Assembly: GCA_011391185.1 (NCBI GenBank)
Contig: JAABRB010000014.1
Location: forward strand, 1-22,080
From: Betaproteobacteria bacterium
GTDB lineage: Bacteria > Pseudomonadota > Gammaproteobacteria > Burkholderiales > SG8-39
Direction: 5' to 3'
Length of the DNA: 22,080 nt
Below, in pieces: positions 1 through 8,084 of the stretch. Under the pieces are notes generated by a model. That model was given only the letters and a program-made list of their open reading frames with translations, did not search any database and was not told where the DNA came from. The translations under genes were made by a program, and so were the position numbers. Every line of letters starts with the position of its first letter. The first letter of the stretch is position 1.

Positions 1-1
1 C

Positions 2-118
2 GACGAACCTTATCCCCGGACCGAGGCATTCCGCGTGTCGCAGCGCTTTGTCGAGCATGCGCGGACCCTGCAATCGGTGCTCGCCGCGGCGAGCCGTGGG
101 ACCGGAGTGTCGGCATGA
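2..118 (+). CDS. ABC transporter ATP-binding protein, C-terminal end (partial)
   Basis: An open frame enters from the left edge and stops at TGA 116-118. About 38 residues are visible, including the stretch PYPRTEAFRVSQRFVEHA. This resembles the C-terminal tail of NitT/TauT/ThiZ-type ABC ATPases, which often carry a PYPR-like segment after the nucleotide-binding domain. The Walker motifs lie outside the window, so the assignment rests on this tail and on the neighbours. The stop overlaps the start of the permease gene in an ATGA, which is typical of co-translated ABC operons. It would power import through the permease that follows. Confidence 0.6.
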   Translation, partial: DEPYPRTEAFRVSQRFVEHARTLQSVLAAASRGTGVSA

Positions 119-939
119 CGGAGACGGAACCCCGGGAGAAACGTGACGCGCCGGCGCCGCGCGTCGCACGCATCGCGGCCCCGGCCGGCGTTGCGCTATT
201 CGTGCTGATCGTCTGGCAAACGCTCGTCACCGCGTATGACGTTCCGCATTACATCGTGCCCTCGCCGCTGGTCGTGCTGCAAGCGCTCGTGGAGGACTGG
301 GGACTGCTCTGGCGCTCGCTCGCGGTGACGCTGAAGATCACCCTCGGCGCGTTCGCCCTCGCGGTGGTGCTCGGCACGTTGACCGCTTTCGTCTTCGCTC
401 AAAGCCGCTGGCTGGAGCTCTCCCTGTTTCCGTACGCGGTCGTCCTGCAGGTGACACCCATCGTGGCTGTCGCGCCGCTCATCATCATCTGGGTCCGGGA
501 TACCCAGCTCGCGCTCATTCTTTGCGCCACGATCGTGGCGATCTTTCCGCTGATCTCCAACACGACGCTCGGGCTGCGCAGCGTCGATCCCGGGCTCATG
601 AACCTCATGCGAATGTACAAGGCCGGTCGCTGGGCAGTGCTCTGGCGCGTGCGCGTGCCGAGCGCTGCGCCGTACTTCTTCGGCGCGCTACGGATCTCGA
701 GCGGGCTTGCGCTCATCGGCGCCGTGGTCGCCGAGTTCGTCGCCGGCACGGGCGCAGCCGGCGCCGGGCTTGCGTACCAGATTCTCCAGGCCGGCCTGCA
801 GCTCAACGTGCCGCGGCTGTTCGCCGCGCTCATCGTCCTCACGCTGACCGGCGTCGCCCTGTTCGCGGCGATGGTGTGGCTGTCGGGATTCGCGCTAAGA
901 AACTGGCACGAGAGCGAGCTTGCCGCCGAGATGCGGTAA
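115..939 (+). CDS. ABC transporter permease, NitT/TauT/ThiX (BPD_transp_1) type
   Basis: A 274-residue integral membrane protein with about six hydrophobic segments, starting near residues 24-40. A cytoplasmic EAA-type loop is seen at about residues 155-185, around SVDPGLMNLMRMYKAGRW followed by RVRVPSAAPYFFGALR. This is the docking motif for the ATPase in the SsuC/TauC/ThiX family, and the length is normal for that family. The ATG at 115 overlaps the stop of the ATPase gene by 4 bases. It forms the membrane channel of an importer with its two neighbours. The substrate cannot be read from the permease; pyrimidine, riboflavin-like or nitrate/sulfonate ligands are all possible for this family. 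Confidence 0.88.
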   Translation: MTETEPREKRDAPAPRVARIAAPAGVALFVLIVWQTLVTAYDVPHYIVPSPLVVLQALVEDWGLLWRSLAVTLKITLGAFALAVVLGTLTAFVFAQSRWLELSLFPYAVVLQVTPIVAVAPLIIIWVRDTQLALILCATIVAIFPLISNTTLGLRSVDPGLMNLMRMYKAGRWAVLWRVRVPSAAPYFFGALRISSGLALIGAVVAEFVAGTGAAGAGLAYQILQAGLQLNVPRLFAALIVLTLTGVALFAAMVWLSGFALRNWHESELAAEMR

Positions 940-988
940 GGTCACGGATTGCTGTGACGCGCCGCCATCCCGACCGCGAAAGACTCCC

Positions 989-1975
989 ATGACCATATCG
1001 AAATTCGTCCGGATCCTGATTGTCTTCCACTGCGGATTCGCGTTCGCGGTGCCCGCCGCCCCCCAATCGTTGACGAAGCTCGTGTTCACCACGAACTGGT
1101 ATGCGCAAGCCGAGCACGGCGGTTTTTATCAGGCCATTGCCGAAGGGATCTACCGCAAGCACAAGCTGGACGTCGAGATCCGCATGGGCGGTCCGCAGGT
1201 GAACGGGCTGCAGATTCTCGTTGCCCGGCAGGCGGATCTCTTCATGGGCTACGACATCCAGACCGTGCAAGCCGTGACGCAGGGACTACCCGTAGTGACC
1301 GTGGCAGCAACTTTCCAGAAGGATCCTGCCGCAATCATTGCGCACCCGGACGTCAAGTCGCTCGACGATCTGAAGGATCGCCCGATATTCATCAGTCCCG
1401 CGAGCCACACCACTTTCTGGCCCTGGCTGAAGGCGCGCTACGGATTCACCGACGCGCAGTTGCGCCCGTACTCGTTCAGCGTCCAGCCGTTCCTCGTCGA
1501 CAAGCGCGCCGCTCAGCAGGGTTACGTCACGTCCGAGCCCTATTCGATCGAGAAGGCCGGCATCAAGCCGTCGGTCTTTCTGCTCGCGGACCGCGGGTAT
1601 CCCCCGTACGCCGAGACGATCGTGGTGACGCGGGGTACGCTGGCTGCGCGGAAGGATGCGATTCAACGATTTATTCGGGCGAGCGCGGAAGGATGGAAGC
1701 GCTATCTTGCCGACCCTGCGCCCGGCAACGCGCTCATCAAGCGCGACAATCCCCGCATCGACGACGGACTCCTCGCGTACGGCGTTGCCCGGATCACTGA
1801 AAACCAGCTGGTGACCGGCGGCGATGCGGCCACGCTCGGGATCATGACGATGACCGACGCACGCTGGGAGAAGACCGCCGGGTTCATGCGCTCGGCCGGG
1901 CTCTTGAAGCCGGACTTCGATATCCGGGGCACCTACACGCTCGACCCGGTGCAAAACGTGCGGGTGCTGCCCTGA
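989..1975 (+). CDS. ABC transporter substrate-binding protein, NMT1/THI5-like (ThiY-like)
   Basis: A 328-residue periplasmic binding protein. The ATG at 989 gives a clean signal peptide (short basic N-terminus, hydrophobic residues 8-20, cleavage near VPAA at 21-24). The in-frame ATG at 920 lies inside the permease gene and would bury the signal sequence, so 989 is preferred. The mature start, FTTNWYAQAEHGGFYQAIAEG, matches the NMT1/THI5-like fold, in which an aromatic-rich NW..... segment lines the pocket. Later segments such as DLKDRPIFISP and RGYPPYAETIVVTR also fit this fold. It lies 49 bases after the permease and completes an ATPase-permease-binding protein operon. ThiY relatives bind pyrimidines (formylaminopyrimidine, HMP) and RibY binds riboflavin; which ligand applies here is not known. 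Confidence 0.82.
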   Translation: MTISKFVRILIVFHCGFAFAVPAAPQSLTKLVFTTNWYAQAEHGGFYQAIAEGIYRKHKLDVEIRMGGPQVNGLQILVARQADLFMGYDIQTVQAVTQGLPVVTVAATFQKDPAAIIAHPDVKSLDDLKDRPIFISPASHTTFWPWLKARYGFTDAQLRPYSFSVQPFLVDKRAAQQGYVTSEPYSIEKAGIKPSVFLLADRGYPPYAETIVVTRGTLAARKDAIQRFIRASAEGWKRYLADPAPGNALIKRDNPRIDDGLLAYGVARITENQLVTGGDAATLGIMTMTDARWEKTAGFMRSAGLLKPDFDIRGTYTLDPVQNVRVLP

Positions 1976-1992
1976 TCCCGCTGCACGCTCGC

Positions 1993-2006
1993 TTGATAGA
2001 GATCAA
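1993..2006 (+). promoter_or_regulatory. FNR/ANR-type box upstream of the V-type ATPase operon
   Basis: The sequence TTGATAGAGATCAA is a perfect match to the FNR/ANR/DNR consensus TTGAT-N4-ATCAA and is a perfect inverted repeat in its arms. Its centre (1999.5) lies about 100 bases before the chosen start of the first ATPase gene. In a class II arrangement (box centred at -41.5) transcription would start near 2041, with the weak -10-like TAGCGT at 2029-2034 at about the right place. Activation under low oxygen is the inferred role; the match itself is seen directly. Confidence 0.72.
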
Positions 2007-2098
2007 ATCGCACCGGGCGCGGGTCGCCTAGCGTCGGTGATTGCCGCCCATTCGTGGCGGTGGCGAGAATCATTCGCGCTCTCAGGGAGGGCAGCCGC

Positions 2099-2449
2099 GT
2101 GGTGCGCGCAAACGCCGGGCCGTCAGATGCGCTGATCGAAGAAGCCATCGGGCGCGTGCTGGAGGCCGAGAACGACGCGCGGGCCGCGACCCAAACCGCG
2201 CGGGGCCGGGCAGCCGAACGGGTCGAGGCGGCGCGGCGCGCGGCAAGCGAGCTCGCGCCGCGCGCGGAGCGGCGAGTCGGTCGGATCCGAAGCGCGTTCG
2301 AGCGGCGTATCGAGGCGGCGCGGAGCAAGGTCGAGGCCGAAATCGGCGCGCTCGCCGAGTCTTCGGGAGCGGACGCGCAGATCTTTCGCATGGAAGCGGA
2401 CGCGGTCGAGACGCTCGTGGCGGAATTGACCGGCGGCGACCATGATTGA
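2099..2449 (+). CDS. V/A-type ATPase peripheral-stalk subunit G/H-like protein
   Basis: A 116-residue, Ala/Arg/Glu-rich protein that is almost entirely predicted helix. It contains heptad-like stretches (IGRVLEAENDARAATQTA and following) and no membrane segment. This is the character of subunit G/H (AtpG/AhaH/NtpF), which pairs with subunit E as the coiled-coil outer stalk. The GTG at 2099 is chosen because a strong ribosome site, AGGGAGGG at 2084-2091, lies 7 bases before it. Upstream in-frame GTGs (2054, 2060) have no such site and 2054 falls almost at the predicted transcript start. It is the first gene of the operon, as in Thermus-type clusters, and overlaps the next gene by 8 bases. Sequence similarity in this subunit is weak everywhere, so position in the operon carries much of the call. 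Confidence 0.62.
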   Translation: MVRANAGPSDALIEEAIGRVLEAENDARAATQTARGRAAERVEAARRAASELAPRAERRVGRIRSAFERRIEAARSKVEAEIGALAESSGADAQIFRMEADAVETLVAELTGGDHD

Positions 2450-3221
2450 CGCCGACGCGATCGAATACACTCAGGCGCGGCTGCAGGCCCGCTTCGGCGC
2501 ACGACCCGGCGCGACGGCCTGGCGACGGATCGAGACGATACGCGAGCTGCCGGCGCTGTTCGAGGCCGCTCGCGCGACCGCGTTCCGGCCGCTGGTGGCC
2601 GGTCTCGCGCCCGATCAGCCGGTGCACGAGCTGGAAGCGGGCTTGCGTGCGCATTGGCGCGAGCTCGTGCTGGAGGTGGCCGGCTGGCTGCCCGGCGAAT
2701 GGCAGCGCGCCGCAGCATGGTTCGCGCGCATCCCCGATCTCCCGGTGATCGAGCATCTTCTGCGTGGCGGGGCGGCGCCTCCCTGGATGCGTGCGGATCC
2801 GGTGTTCGGCGAGCTGGCCGATACCGATCCGCTCGCGCGGCGCGGGGTACTCGCCCAGAGCACGCTCGCCGGGCTCGACGTGGACTTTGCCGCGGACCCG
2901 GGGCCGACCGCGCTGGCCGAGGCGTGGATCGTGGCGCTGCGTGCAATGCTTCCCGACGACACCGGGGACGAAGCGCTGCACCTCGACGCGCTCGGGCGCG
3001 TGTTGACCGAGCATCGGCGGGCAATCGTCACGGCGCTGCCCGGCGAGGCGGTCAGTCTACGTCGGTCGCTCGCGGCGCGGCTGGAGGCGTTGTTCAGGCG
3101 CGCCGCGCTCACGCCCGCGGCCGGATTCTGCTACCTGGCGCTCGCCGCGCTCGATTTCCTGCGGCTGCGGGGCGAAATCGCGCGCCGCAGCGCGCTTCCG
3201 CGGCTGGGGCGGGCTGCGTGA
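2442..3221 (+). CDS. Probable V/A-type ATPase subunit C-like protein (divergent)
   Basis: A 259-residue soluble, helix-rich protein starting at ATG 2442 inside the previous gene. No catalytic motif is seen. The N-terminal EYTQARLQAR followed by a REL.ALFEAARATAFRPLV segment recalls the opening of V/A-ATPase subunit C (AC39/AtpC), where a YA.AR.R helix precedes repeated helical domains. The C-terminal FLRLRGEIARR also resembles the family's ending. It is shorter than typical subunit C (about 320-350 residues). The operon otherwise encodes A, B, D, E, F, I, K and a G/H-like protein, so the missing central-stalk socket subunit C is the natural candidate. Alternatives are an assembly factor or a lineage-specific accessory. 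The assignment is mainly inference from context. Confidence 0.5.
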   Translation: MIDADAIEYTQARLQARFGARPGATAWRRIETIRELPALFEAARATAFRPLVAGLAPDQPVHELEAGLRAHWRELVLEVAGWLPGEWQRAAAWFARIPDLPVIEHLLRGGAAPPWMRADPVFGELADTDPLARRGVLAQSTLAGLDVDFAADPGPTALAEAWIVALRAMLPDDTGDEALHLDALGRVLTEHRRAIVTALPGEAVSLRRSLAARLEALFRRAALTPAAGFCYLALAALDFLRLRGEIARRSALPRLGRAA

Positions 3222-5041
3222 TCCGTCCGCAGCCCGCGCGCTGGTTCGAGGCGCTGACGCCACGCGATGACGCCACGCTCGCGCTCGCGGCGCTGGCAGC
3301 GACCGGCGCGGTGGAGCTCGAGGCGAGACGCGCATCCGGCTTGCCGGAGAGCCTCGTCGCGGCGCGACCGTTGCTCGTCGAGTTCGCGAACCTGGCGGCG
3401 CGCTATCGGGCGTATTGGCCGACCGTCGGCCTGACGCCCGCGGCATTTCCCGAGGCGCCGAACACCACGCTCGCGCGCTCGATCGCGCGCATCGGCGCCT
3501 GGGCGCCGCAGGCCGAGCCGACCATCGTGGATTTGCAGCGTGCCGAAGCCGAAATGGGCGAACTCGGGCTGTGGCGCCGGCTGCTCGAGGGCATGGGCCA
3601 GAGCCTGATCGATTTTGCCCGGCTCGCAGAAGCGGGTCCGCTCATCGAGGCATCCCTCGGGGTGTTTCCCCCTGATGCCGTCCCGGCCGCGCCGCCGACC
3701 GGCCTGGTACGCATCGTGGCGCTCGATGACGCGGTGTACGCGGTGCTCGTCGGCACCGGCGAGGATCTGTCGCACTTTCACCAGCAGGTCGCCGCGCTGA
3801 AGGGCCGCATCCATGAAATCCCTGCCTGGCTGCGGCCGACCGTGCAGGAGACGCTTGATTACATCGCCGGGCGCACCGCCGAGCTCGACGAGACGATCCG
3901 CAAGCTGCACGAGCGGCTGGAAGCGCTGAACCGCGCGCACCATCTGCATCGCGTGATCGGCGATGCCGATCGTCTGCAATGGGCGACGCAGCACGTGCGC
4001 GCGCTGGAATGCACCGACTGTTTCGCCTTGATCACCGGCTGGACGAGCGAGCGGGCGAGCGCGCGCCTTCGCGAAGCGCTCGATCGCTCGGGCGCCCGCG
4101 CGCTGTTGCACTTTGCAGCGCCGCCCAAGGACGCGACTGCGCCGCTCCTGCTTGTGAACCCCTGGTGGGCGAGGCCGTTCGAGATCCTGAGTCGGGCGCT
4201 TGGCATGCCGGCACGCCACGAGGCGGATCCGACGCTGCTGCTGGCAGTGATGGTGCCGCTCATGTTCGGATACATGTTCGGCGACCTCGGACAAGGCCTT
4301 GTCATCGCGACGGGCGCGTTTCTGCTCCGCAAGCGGTTTCCAATCGCGCGCCTGTTCGTCGCCGGCGGGCTCTCGGCGGCCCTGTTCGGCCTCGCGTTCG
4401 GCAGCGTCTTCAGCATCGAGCACCTGGTTCATCCGCTCTGGCTGAGCCCGCTCGAGGAGCCGCTCGTCGTGCTCGCCGTGCCACTGGTGTTCGGTGCGGG
4501 TCTCCTCGTGCTCGGTCAGGTGTTCAGCGCCATCGAGGCCCACTGGCGCGGCCGGTTCGTCCACTGGCTTGCGGTGGACGCCGGACTGCTCGTCGTCTAT
4601 CTCGGCATCCTTGCAGGCATTGCCCACCCGCTCGGATTCGCCGTGGCGGGCACTGCGTTCCTGTACGCCTGCCTGGGCGGGGCACTGGTCGAGAAGCGCG
4701 TCGACGCCTTCTTCACGACGCTCGGCGAGCTCGTCGAGCGCACCATCCAGCTCCTGGTCAACACGCTGTCGTTTGCGCGCGTCGGGGCGTTCGCGCTCGC
4801 GCATGCCGGCCTCTCGGCGGCGATCGTCGCGATGATGGAGTCGAGCGAGAACGCGGTGCTGCGCGCGCTGATGCTCGTGCTCGGCAACGTGATCATTCTC
4901 ACACTCGAGACGCTCGTGGTTGCCGTTCAGACGACGCGTCTCGTGCTATTCGAGTTCTTCACGAAATTCCTAATCGCGGAGGGGCGTCCCTTCCGTCCGC
5001 TGCCCGTTCCCCCCTTCATGCCCCAGGAGAGCCAAGCATGA
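3218..5041 (+). CDS. V/A-type ATP synthase/ATPase subunit I (membrane subunit a)
   Basis: A 607-residue protein beginning at GTG 3218, which overlaps the previous stop as GTGA. The reading frame stays open further upstream, but that portion is antisense-like shadow of the previous gene. The N-terminal half (to about residue 330) is soluble and partly coiled coil (helices around 205-250), matching the stator arm that holds subunits E/G. The C-terminal half holds about seven to eight membrane helices starting near 340, with the family motif GYMFGDLGQGL at about 351. The segment NTLSFARVGAFALAHAGL at 515 supplies the conserved Arg521 facing the c-ring. The end, FEFFTKFLIAEGRPFRPLP, is the canonical subunit I ending. 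It provides the ion half-channels of the rotary motor. The length is normal. Confidence 0.93.
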   Translation: MIRPQPARWFEALTPRDDATLALAALAATGAVELEARRASGLPESLVAARPLLVEFANLAARYRAYWPTVGLTPAAFPEAPNTTLARSIARIGAWAPQAEPTIVDLQRAEAEMGELGLWRRLLEGMGQSLIDFARLAEAGPLIEASLGVFPPDAVPAAPPTGLVRIVALDDAVYAVLVGTGEDLSHFHQQVAALKGRIHEIPAWLRPTVQETLDYIAGRTAELDETIRKLHERLEALNRAHHLHRVIGDADRLQWATQHVRALECTDCFALITGWTSERASARLREALDRSGARALLHFAAPPKDATAPLLLVNPWWARPFEILSRALGMPARHEADPTLLLAVMVPLMFGYMFGDLGQGLVIATGAFLLRKRFPIARLFVAGGLSAALFGLAFGSVFSIEHLVHPLWLSPLEEPLVVLAVPLVFGAGLLVLGQVFSAIEAHWRGRFVHWLAVDAGLLVVYLGILAGIAHPLGFAVAGTAFLYACLGGALVEKRVDAFFTTLGELVERTIQLLVNTLSFARVGAFALAHAGLSAAIVAMMESSENAVLRALMLVLGNVIILTLETLVVAVQTTRLVLFEFFTKFLIAEGRPFRPLPVPPFMPQESQA

Positions 5042-5391
5042 CGATCCGCACCCGATTCATCGGCATGTTACTCACGATCAGCGTGGTCCTCAGCGCGGGT
5101 GCGACCGCGTTCCTCCTGCTCGTCCCGGCGACGTTTGCACAGGCGCCGGCAGGGGAATTTCGTCTCGAGGGCATCGTCTGGGCAGGCGGCCTGATCGGCG
5201 CCGCGCTCGCGACCGGCCTGGCCGCACTTGGCGCCGGATATGCAGTGGGCAAGGTCGGCGCAGCAGCCATCGGCGCGCTGGCAGAGAAGCCGGAGCTTTT
5301 CGGGCGGCTGCTGATCTTCGTGGGCCTCGCCGAGGGGATCGCGATCTACGGTCTGATCATATCGATCCTCGTGTTGAACCGACTGGTCTGA
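5038..5391 (+). CDS. V/A-type ATPase subunit K (proteolipid, c-ring)
   Basis: A 117-residue proteolipid. Residues 1-36 form a hydrophobic leader ending TFAQA, likely a cleaved signal peptide as in Thermus AtpL, or else an extra helix. The mature part is one helical hairpin: a Gly/Ala-rich helix at about 45-81, a polar loop with LAEKPELFG, and a second helix around VGLAEGIAIYGLIIS carrying the ion-binding Glu99. No Gln of the type that helps bind Na+ in Enterococcus NtpK is visible in either helix, so proton coupling is more likely, though this is inference. ATG 5038 overlaps the stop of subunit I by 4 bases and has AGGAGAG at 5025-5031 as ribosome site. Confidence 0.92.
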   Translation: MTIRTRFIGMLLTISVVLSAGATAFLLLVPATFAQAPAGEFRLEGIVWAGGLIGAALATGLAALGAGYAVGKVGAAAIGALAEKPELFGRLLIFVGLAEGIAIYGLIISILVLNRLV

Positions 5392-5410
5392 CCCGATCCA
5401 GGCCGTCGGA

Positions 5411-5707
5411 ATGCAAATCCCGATCTACTTGGGCGACGAGGTCAACGGCGCCGGATACCGGGTCGCCGGCGCGGAGGTGCGCGTGCCCGCGCCCGGCCGG
5501 GCCGCCGCGGCGCTGGAGGACGCGCGGGGGAAGGCGCCGCTCGTGCTGGTCAGCGCGGCGGTGGCGGCGGAGATTCCCGAAAGCAGTCTCGCTGCCGCGG
5601 TGGCCGCAATCGCTCCGCTCACCCTGGTGGTCCCGGACCCGGTGGGCGGTGTGCCGATGCCGGATCTCGCGAAGCGCCTGCGGCGGCAGCTGGGAATGGA
5701 AGGATGA
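5411..5707 (+). CDS. V/A-type ATPase subunit F
   Basis: A 98-residue protein with the typical subunit F opening YLGDEVNGAGYRVAGAEV, a CheY-like alpha/beta fold with an alternating pattern of strands (PLVLVSAAVA, PLTLVVPDP), and a short C-terminal helix (LAKRLRRQLGM). Subunit F is a regulatory part of the central rotor with subunit D. The length matches the family (about 100 residues). It follows subunit K after 19 bases and overlaps the start of subunit E as ATGA. Its position before E differs from Thermus, where E precedes C and F. Confidence 0.85.
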   Translation: MQIPIYLGDEVNGAGYRVAGAEVRVPAPGRAAAALEDARGKAPLVLVSAAVAAEIPESSLAAAVAAIAPLTLVVPDPVGGVPMPDLAKRLRRQLGMEG

Positions 5708-6315
5708 AGGTCGCCGCGACCGAGCGGGCGCTGATCGCGGTCGTCGAGGCCGATCGCGCGCGGCGGGTGGACGCGATCCTTGGCGAGGCGGACGCACGCG
5801 CACGCACAATTCTCAAGGAGGCCCACGCGCGCGCGCGGCGCGAAGTGCGCGATGCGTTCCTGGCGACGCGGCTGCGTGCCGAGGAGCGTCTCATCGCGTT
5901 GCAGGCACGACTCGCTACTGCGCGGCGCCTGAACGAACAGCGGCGCGCCGCAGGCATCCTCGCGGCCGAGTGGGCTTCGCTCCCCGACGCGCTGGTCGCG
6001 CGCTGGCGGCGAACCGAGACACGGCGGCGCTGGGCGCGGCATGCCGCCCGCACCGCGCTCGGCAGGTTGCCGCGCGGCGGCTGGCGCATCGAGCATCCCC
6101 CCGATTGGCCGGAAGCGGAGCACGCGGCGCTCGCGGCAGAACTGGCAGGCGAGCTCGATGCAGCGCCGAGCTTCGCACCCGACAAGCGGATCACGGCCGG
6201 CTTGCGCATACGCGCCGGACACAACGTGGTCGACGCGACGTTCGAGGGCTTGCTTGCCGATCGCGAGTCGATCGGCGCGCGGCTCCTCAGTCTCACTCGA
6301 AGAGAGGCGGCATGA
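5704..6315 (+). CDS. V/A-type ATPase peripheral-stalk subunit E
   Basis: A 203-residue protein. The first 80 residues are a long charged helix (ADARARTILKEAHARARREVRDAF) expected to coil with the G/H subunit. The C-terminal globular part ends with GHNVVDATFEGLLADRESIGARLL, the characteristic subunit E segment in which G.. .VD.T lies in the head domain. It acts as outer stalk linking the A3B3 head to subunit I. The Arg content is high, as in neighbouring genes, reflecting GC bias. ATG 5704 overlaps subunit F by 4 bases, and the stop overlaps the start of subunit A by 4 bases. Confidence 0.85.
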   Translation: MKVAATERALIAVVEADRARRVDAILGEADARARTILKEAHARARREVRDAFLATRLRAEERLIALQARLATARRLNEQRRAAGILAAEWASLPDALVARWRRTETRRRWARHAARTALGRLPRGGWRIEHPPDWPEAEHAALAAELAGELDAAPSFAPDKRITAGLRIRAGHNVVDATFEGLLADRESIGARLLSLTRREAA

Positions 6316-8084
6316 CCGAAGCCCGTATTCGCTGGATCAGCGGCCCGGTGCTGCGCGCGGTGGCCGATGGACCCTTCGCGCTGCGCGAGGCGGTGGAGGT
6401 CGGGCCGCAGCGCCTGCTGGGCGAAGTCGTATCGCTTGACGGTGACGAGCTCGTCATCCAGGTCTACGAGGATACGACGGGCCTCAGACCCGGGGTACCG
6501 ATCAAGGGGACGGGGCAGCCGCTCGCGATCCGCGTCGGGCCCGGGCTGCTCGGCCACATGTTCGACGGCCTGCTGCGGCCGCTCGCGGGCACGGACTCGC
6601 CGTTCGTCGCACCGGGCGTCGCCCCGGCGCGCAGCGGCGCGCTGGCATTTCGTCCGACGGTTGCGAAGGGTGACCGCGTGGCGCGCGGCACGAGCTTCGG
6701 CGAAGCGCATGGCGCCGGCGGACGGGGCCAGAAGTGCCTGGTGCCGCCCGATTGCGAGGGCGAGGTGATGTCGGTCGCGGCAGCAGGCAACCATCCCGAA
6801 AATGCGCCGCTGCTCGAGTTGCGCGATGACGCGGGCGTGACGCACTCAATCGCGATGAGCCATCCCTGGGCGGTGCGCGTGCCGCGGCCGGTGCGCGCCC
6901 GATCGCGGGGCGCGAAACCGCTCGTCACCAGCCAGCGCATCATCGACTGCCTGTTCCCGGTCGGGCAAGGGGGCAAGGCGGCGATTCCCGGCGGATTCGG
7001 CACCGGCAAGACCGTGCTCCTCGAGGCGCTCGCAAAGGGGTGCGACGCGGACGTGATCGTCTACCTCGGGTGCGGCGAGCGCGGCAACGAGATGGCCGGT
7101 GTGCTCGAGGAGTTTCCCGAGCTCACCGATCCGCGCAGCGGCCGGCCGCTGATGGAGCGCACGGTCATCATCGCGAACACGTCGAACATGCCGGTTGCGG
7201 CACGCGAGGCGAGCATCTACTGTGCGGCGACGGTGGCGGAGTACTTCCGCGACCAGGGCTTGCACGTTGCCCTGATGGCGGACTCCACGAGTCGCTGGGC
7301 CGAGGCATTGCGCGAAGTGTCCGGCCGGTTCGGCGAGCTGCCTGGAGAGGGCGGTTATCCGGCCTATCTGTCGAGCCGGCTGGCCGATTTCTACGAGCGC
7401 GCGGCGGTGGTGGAGACACTCGGCGGTGAGACCGGATCGGTCACGATGATGGGGGCGATCAGTCCGCCGTCGGGGGACTTCTCCGAGCCGGTGACCAGCC
7501 ACACCAAACGCTACGTGCGGGCGTTCTGGGCGCTCGACGTGAAGCGCGCGCAGGCACGGTTCTATCCGGCCATCAATCCGCTTACCTCCTACTCCGAGGA
7601 CGCGCATATGTTCGCCGAATGGTGGGCGGCGAACGGCAATCCCCAGTGGCTCGCCCTGCGCCGCAAGTTCCTGACGCTGCTCGATGATCAGGCGCGCCTC
7701 GAGCGCATGGCGCGCATCATCGGCAAGGACGCCTTGCCGCTCAGGCAGCAGCTGACGCTCTTCTGCGCGGAGCTCGTGAACGAGGCATTCCTGCGCCAGT
7801 CGGCGCTGTCGCCGGTTGATCGCGTCGCGAGCCCCGCCCGACAGTCGGCGATGATGCGCCTCATCGGCCGCTACATCGATCTGGCGGAAGCGGCGGTGAA
7901 CGCGGGCGCGAAGCTCGCGGCGCTTGCGGCGCTGCCCTGCCACCGCGCGCTGCTGCGGATGAGCGAGGAGGTCGGCGAGGAGGCAGCGGACCAGTTCGGT
8001 GCGCTCGCCGAATCCGTGGAGCGCGAGATCGGTGCCTTGTCACACGCGGGGGAACGGGGCGATGCAGCCAAGACTGCTGGTTGA
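6312..8084 (+). CDS. V/A-type ATPase catalytic subunit A
   Basis: A 590-residue catalytic subunit. The Walker A motif is GGFGTGKT at residues 227-234 with Lys233. The Phe in this loop marks V/A-type A subunits rather than F1 beta; the usual Pro is replaced by Gly. GERGNE at 255-260 carries the catalytic glutamate region, followed by ADSTSRWAEALREVSGR, GGYPAYLSSRLADFYERA and SPPSGDFSEPVT, all hallmarks of the subunit. Residues about 100-190 form the bulge insertion specific to the A subunit. The length is normal. ATP is bound and hydrolysed (or made) at the A/B interface. The start overlaps subunit E by 4 bases; the end overlaps subunit B by 23 bases. The ribosome site is the purine stretch AAGAGAGG just before ATG 6312. 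Confidence 0.97.
   Translation: MTEARIRWISGPVLRAVADGPFALREAVEVGPQRLLGEVVSLDGDELVIQVYEDTTGLRPGVPIKGTGQPLAIRVGPGLLGHMFDGLLRPLAGTDSPFVAPGVAPARSGALAFRPTVAKGDRVARGTSFGEAHGAGGRGQKCLVPPDCEGEVMSVAAAGNHPENAPLLELRDDAGVTHSIAMSHPWAVRVPRPVRARSRGAKPLVTSQRIIDCLFPVGQGGKAAIPGGFGTGKTVLLEALAKGCDADVIVYLGCGERGNEMAGVLEEFPELTDPRSGRPLMERTVIIANTSNMPVAAREASIYCAATVAEYFRDQGLHVALMADSTSRWAEALREVSGRFGELPGEGGYPAYLSSRLADFYERAAVVETLGGETGSVTMMGAISPPSGDFSEPVTSHTKRYVRAFWALDVKRAQARFYPAINPLTSYSEDAHMFAEWWAANGNPQWLALRRKFLTLLDDQARLERMARIIGKDALPLRQQLTLFCAELVNEAFLRQSALSPVDRVASPARQSAMMRLIGRYIDLAEAAVNAGAKLAALAALPCHRALLRMSEEVGEEAADQFGALAESVEREIGALSHAGERGDAAKTAG

Noticed and set aside
3131..4804. 557-codon minus-strand frame antisense to subunit I
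   Set aside because: Shadow of the V-ATPase subunit I gene, whose motifs are unmistakable on the plus strand.
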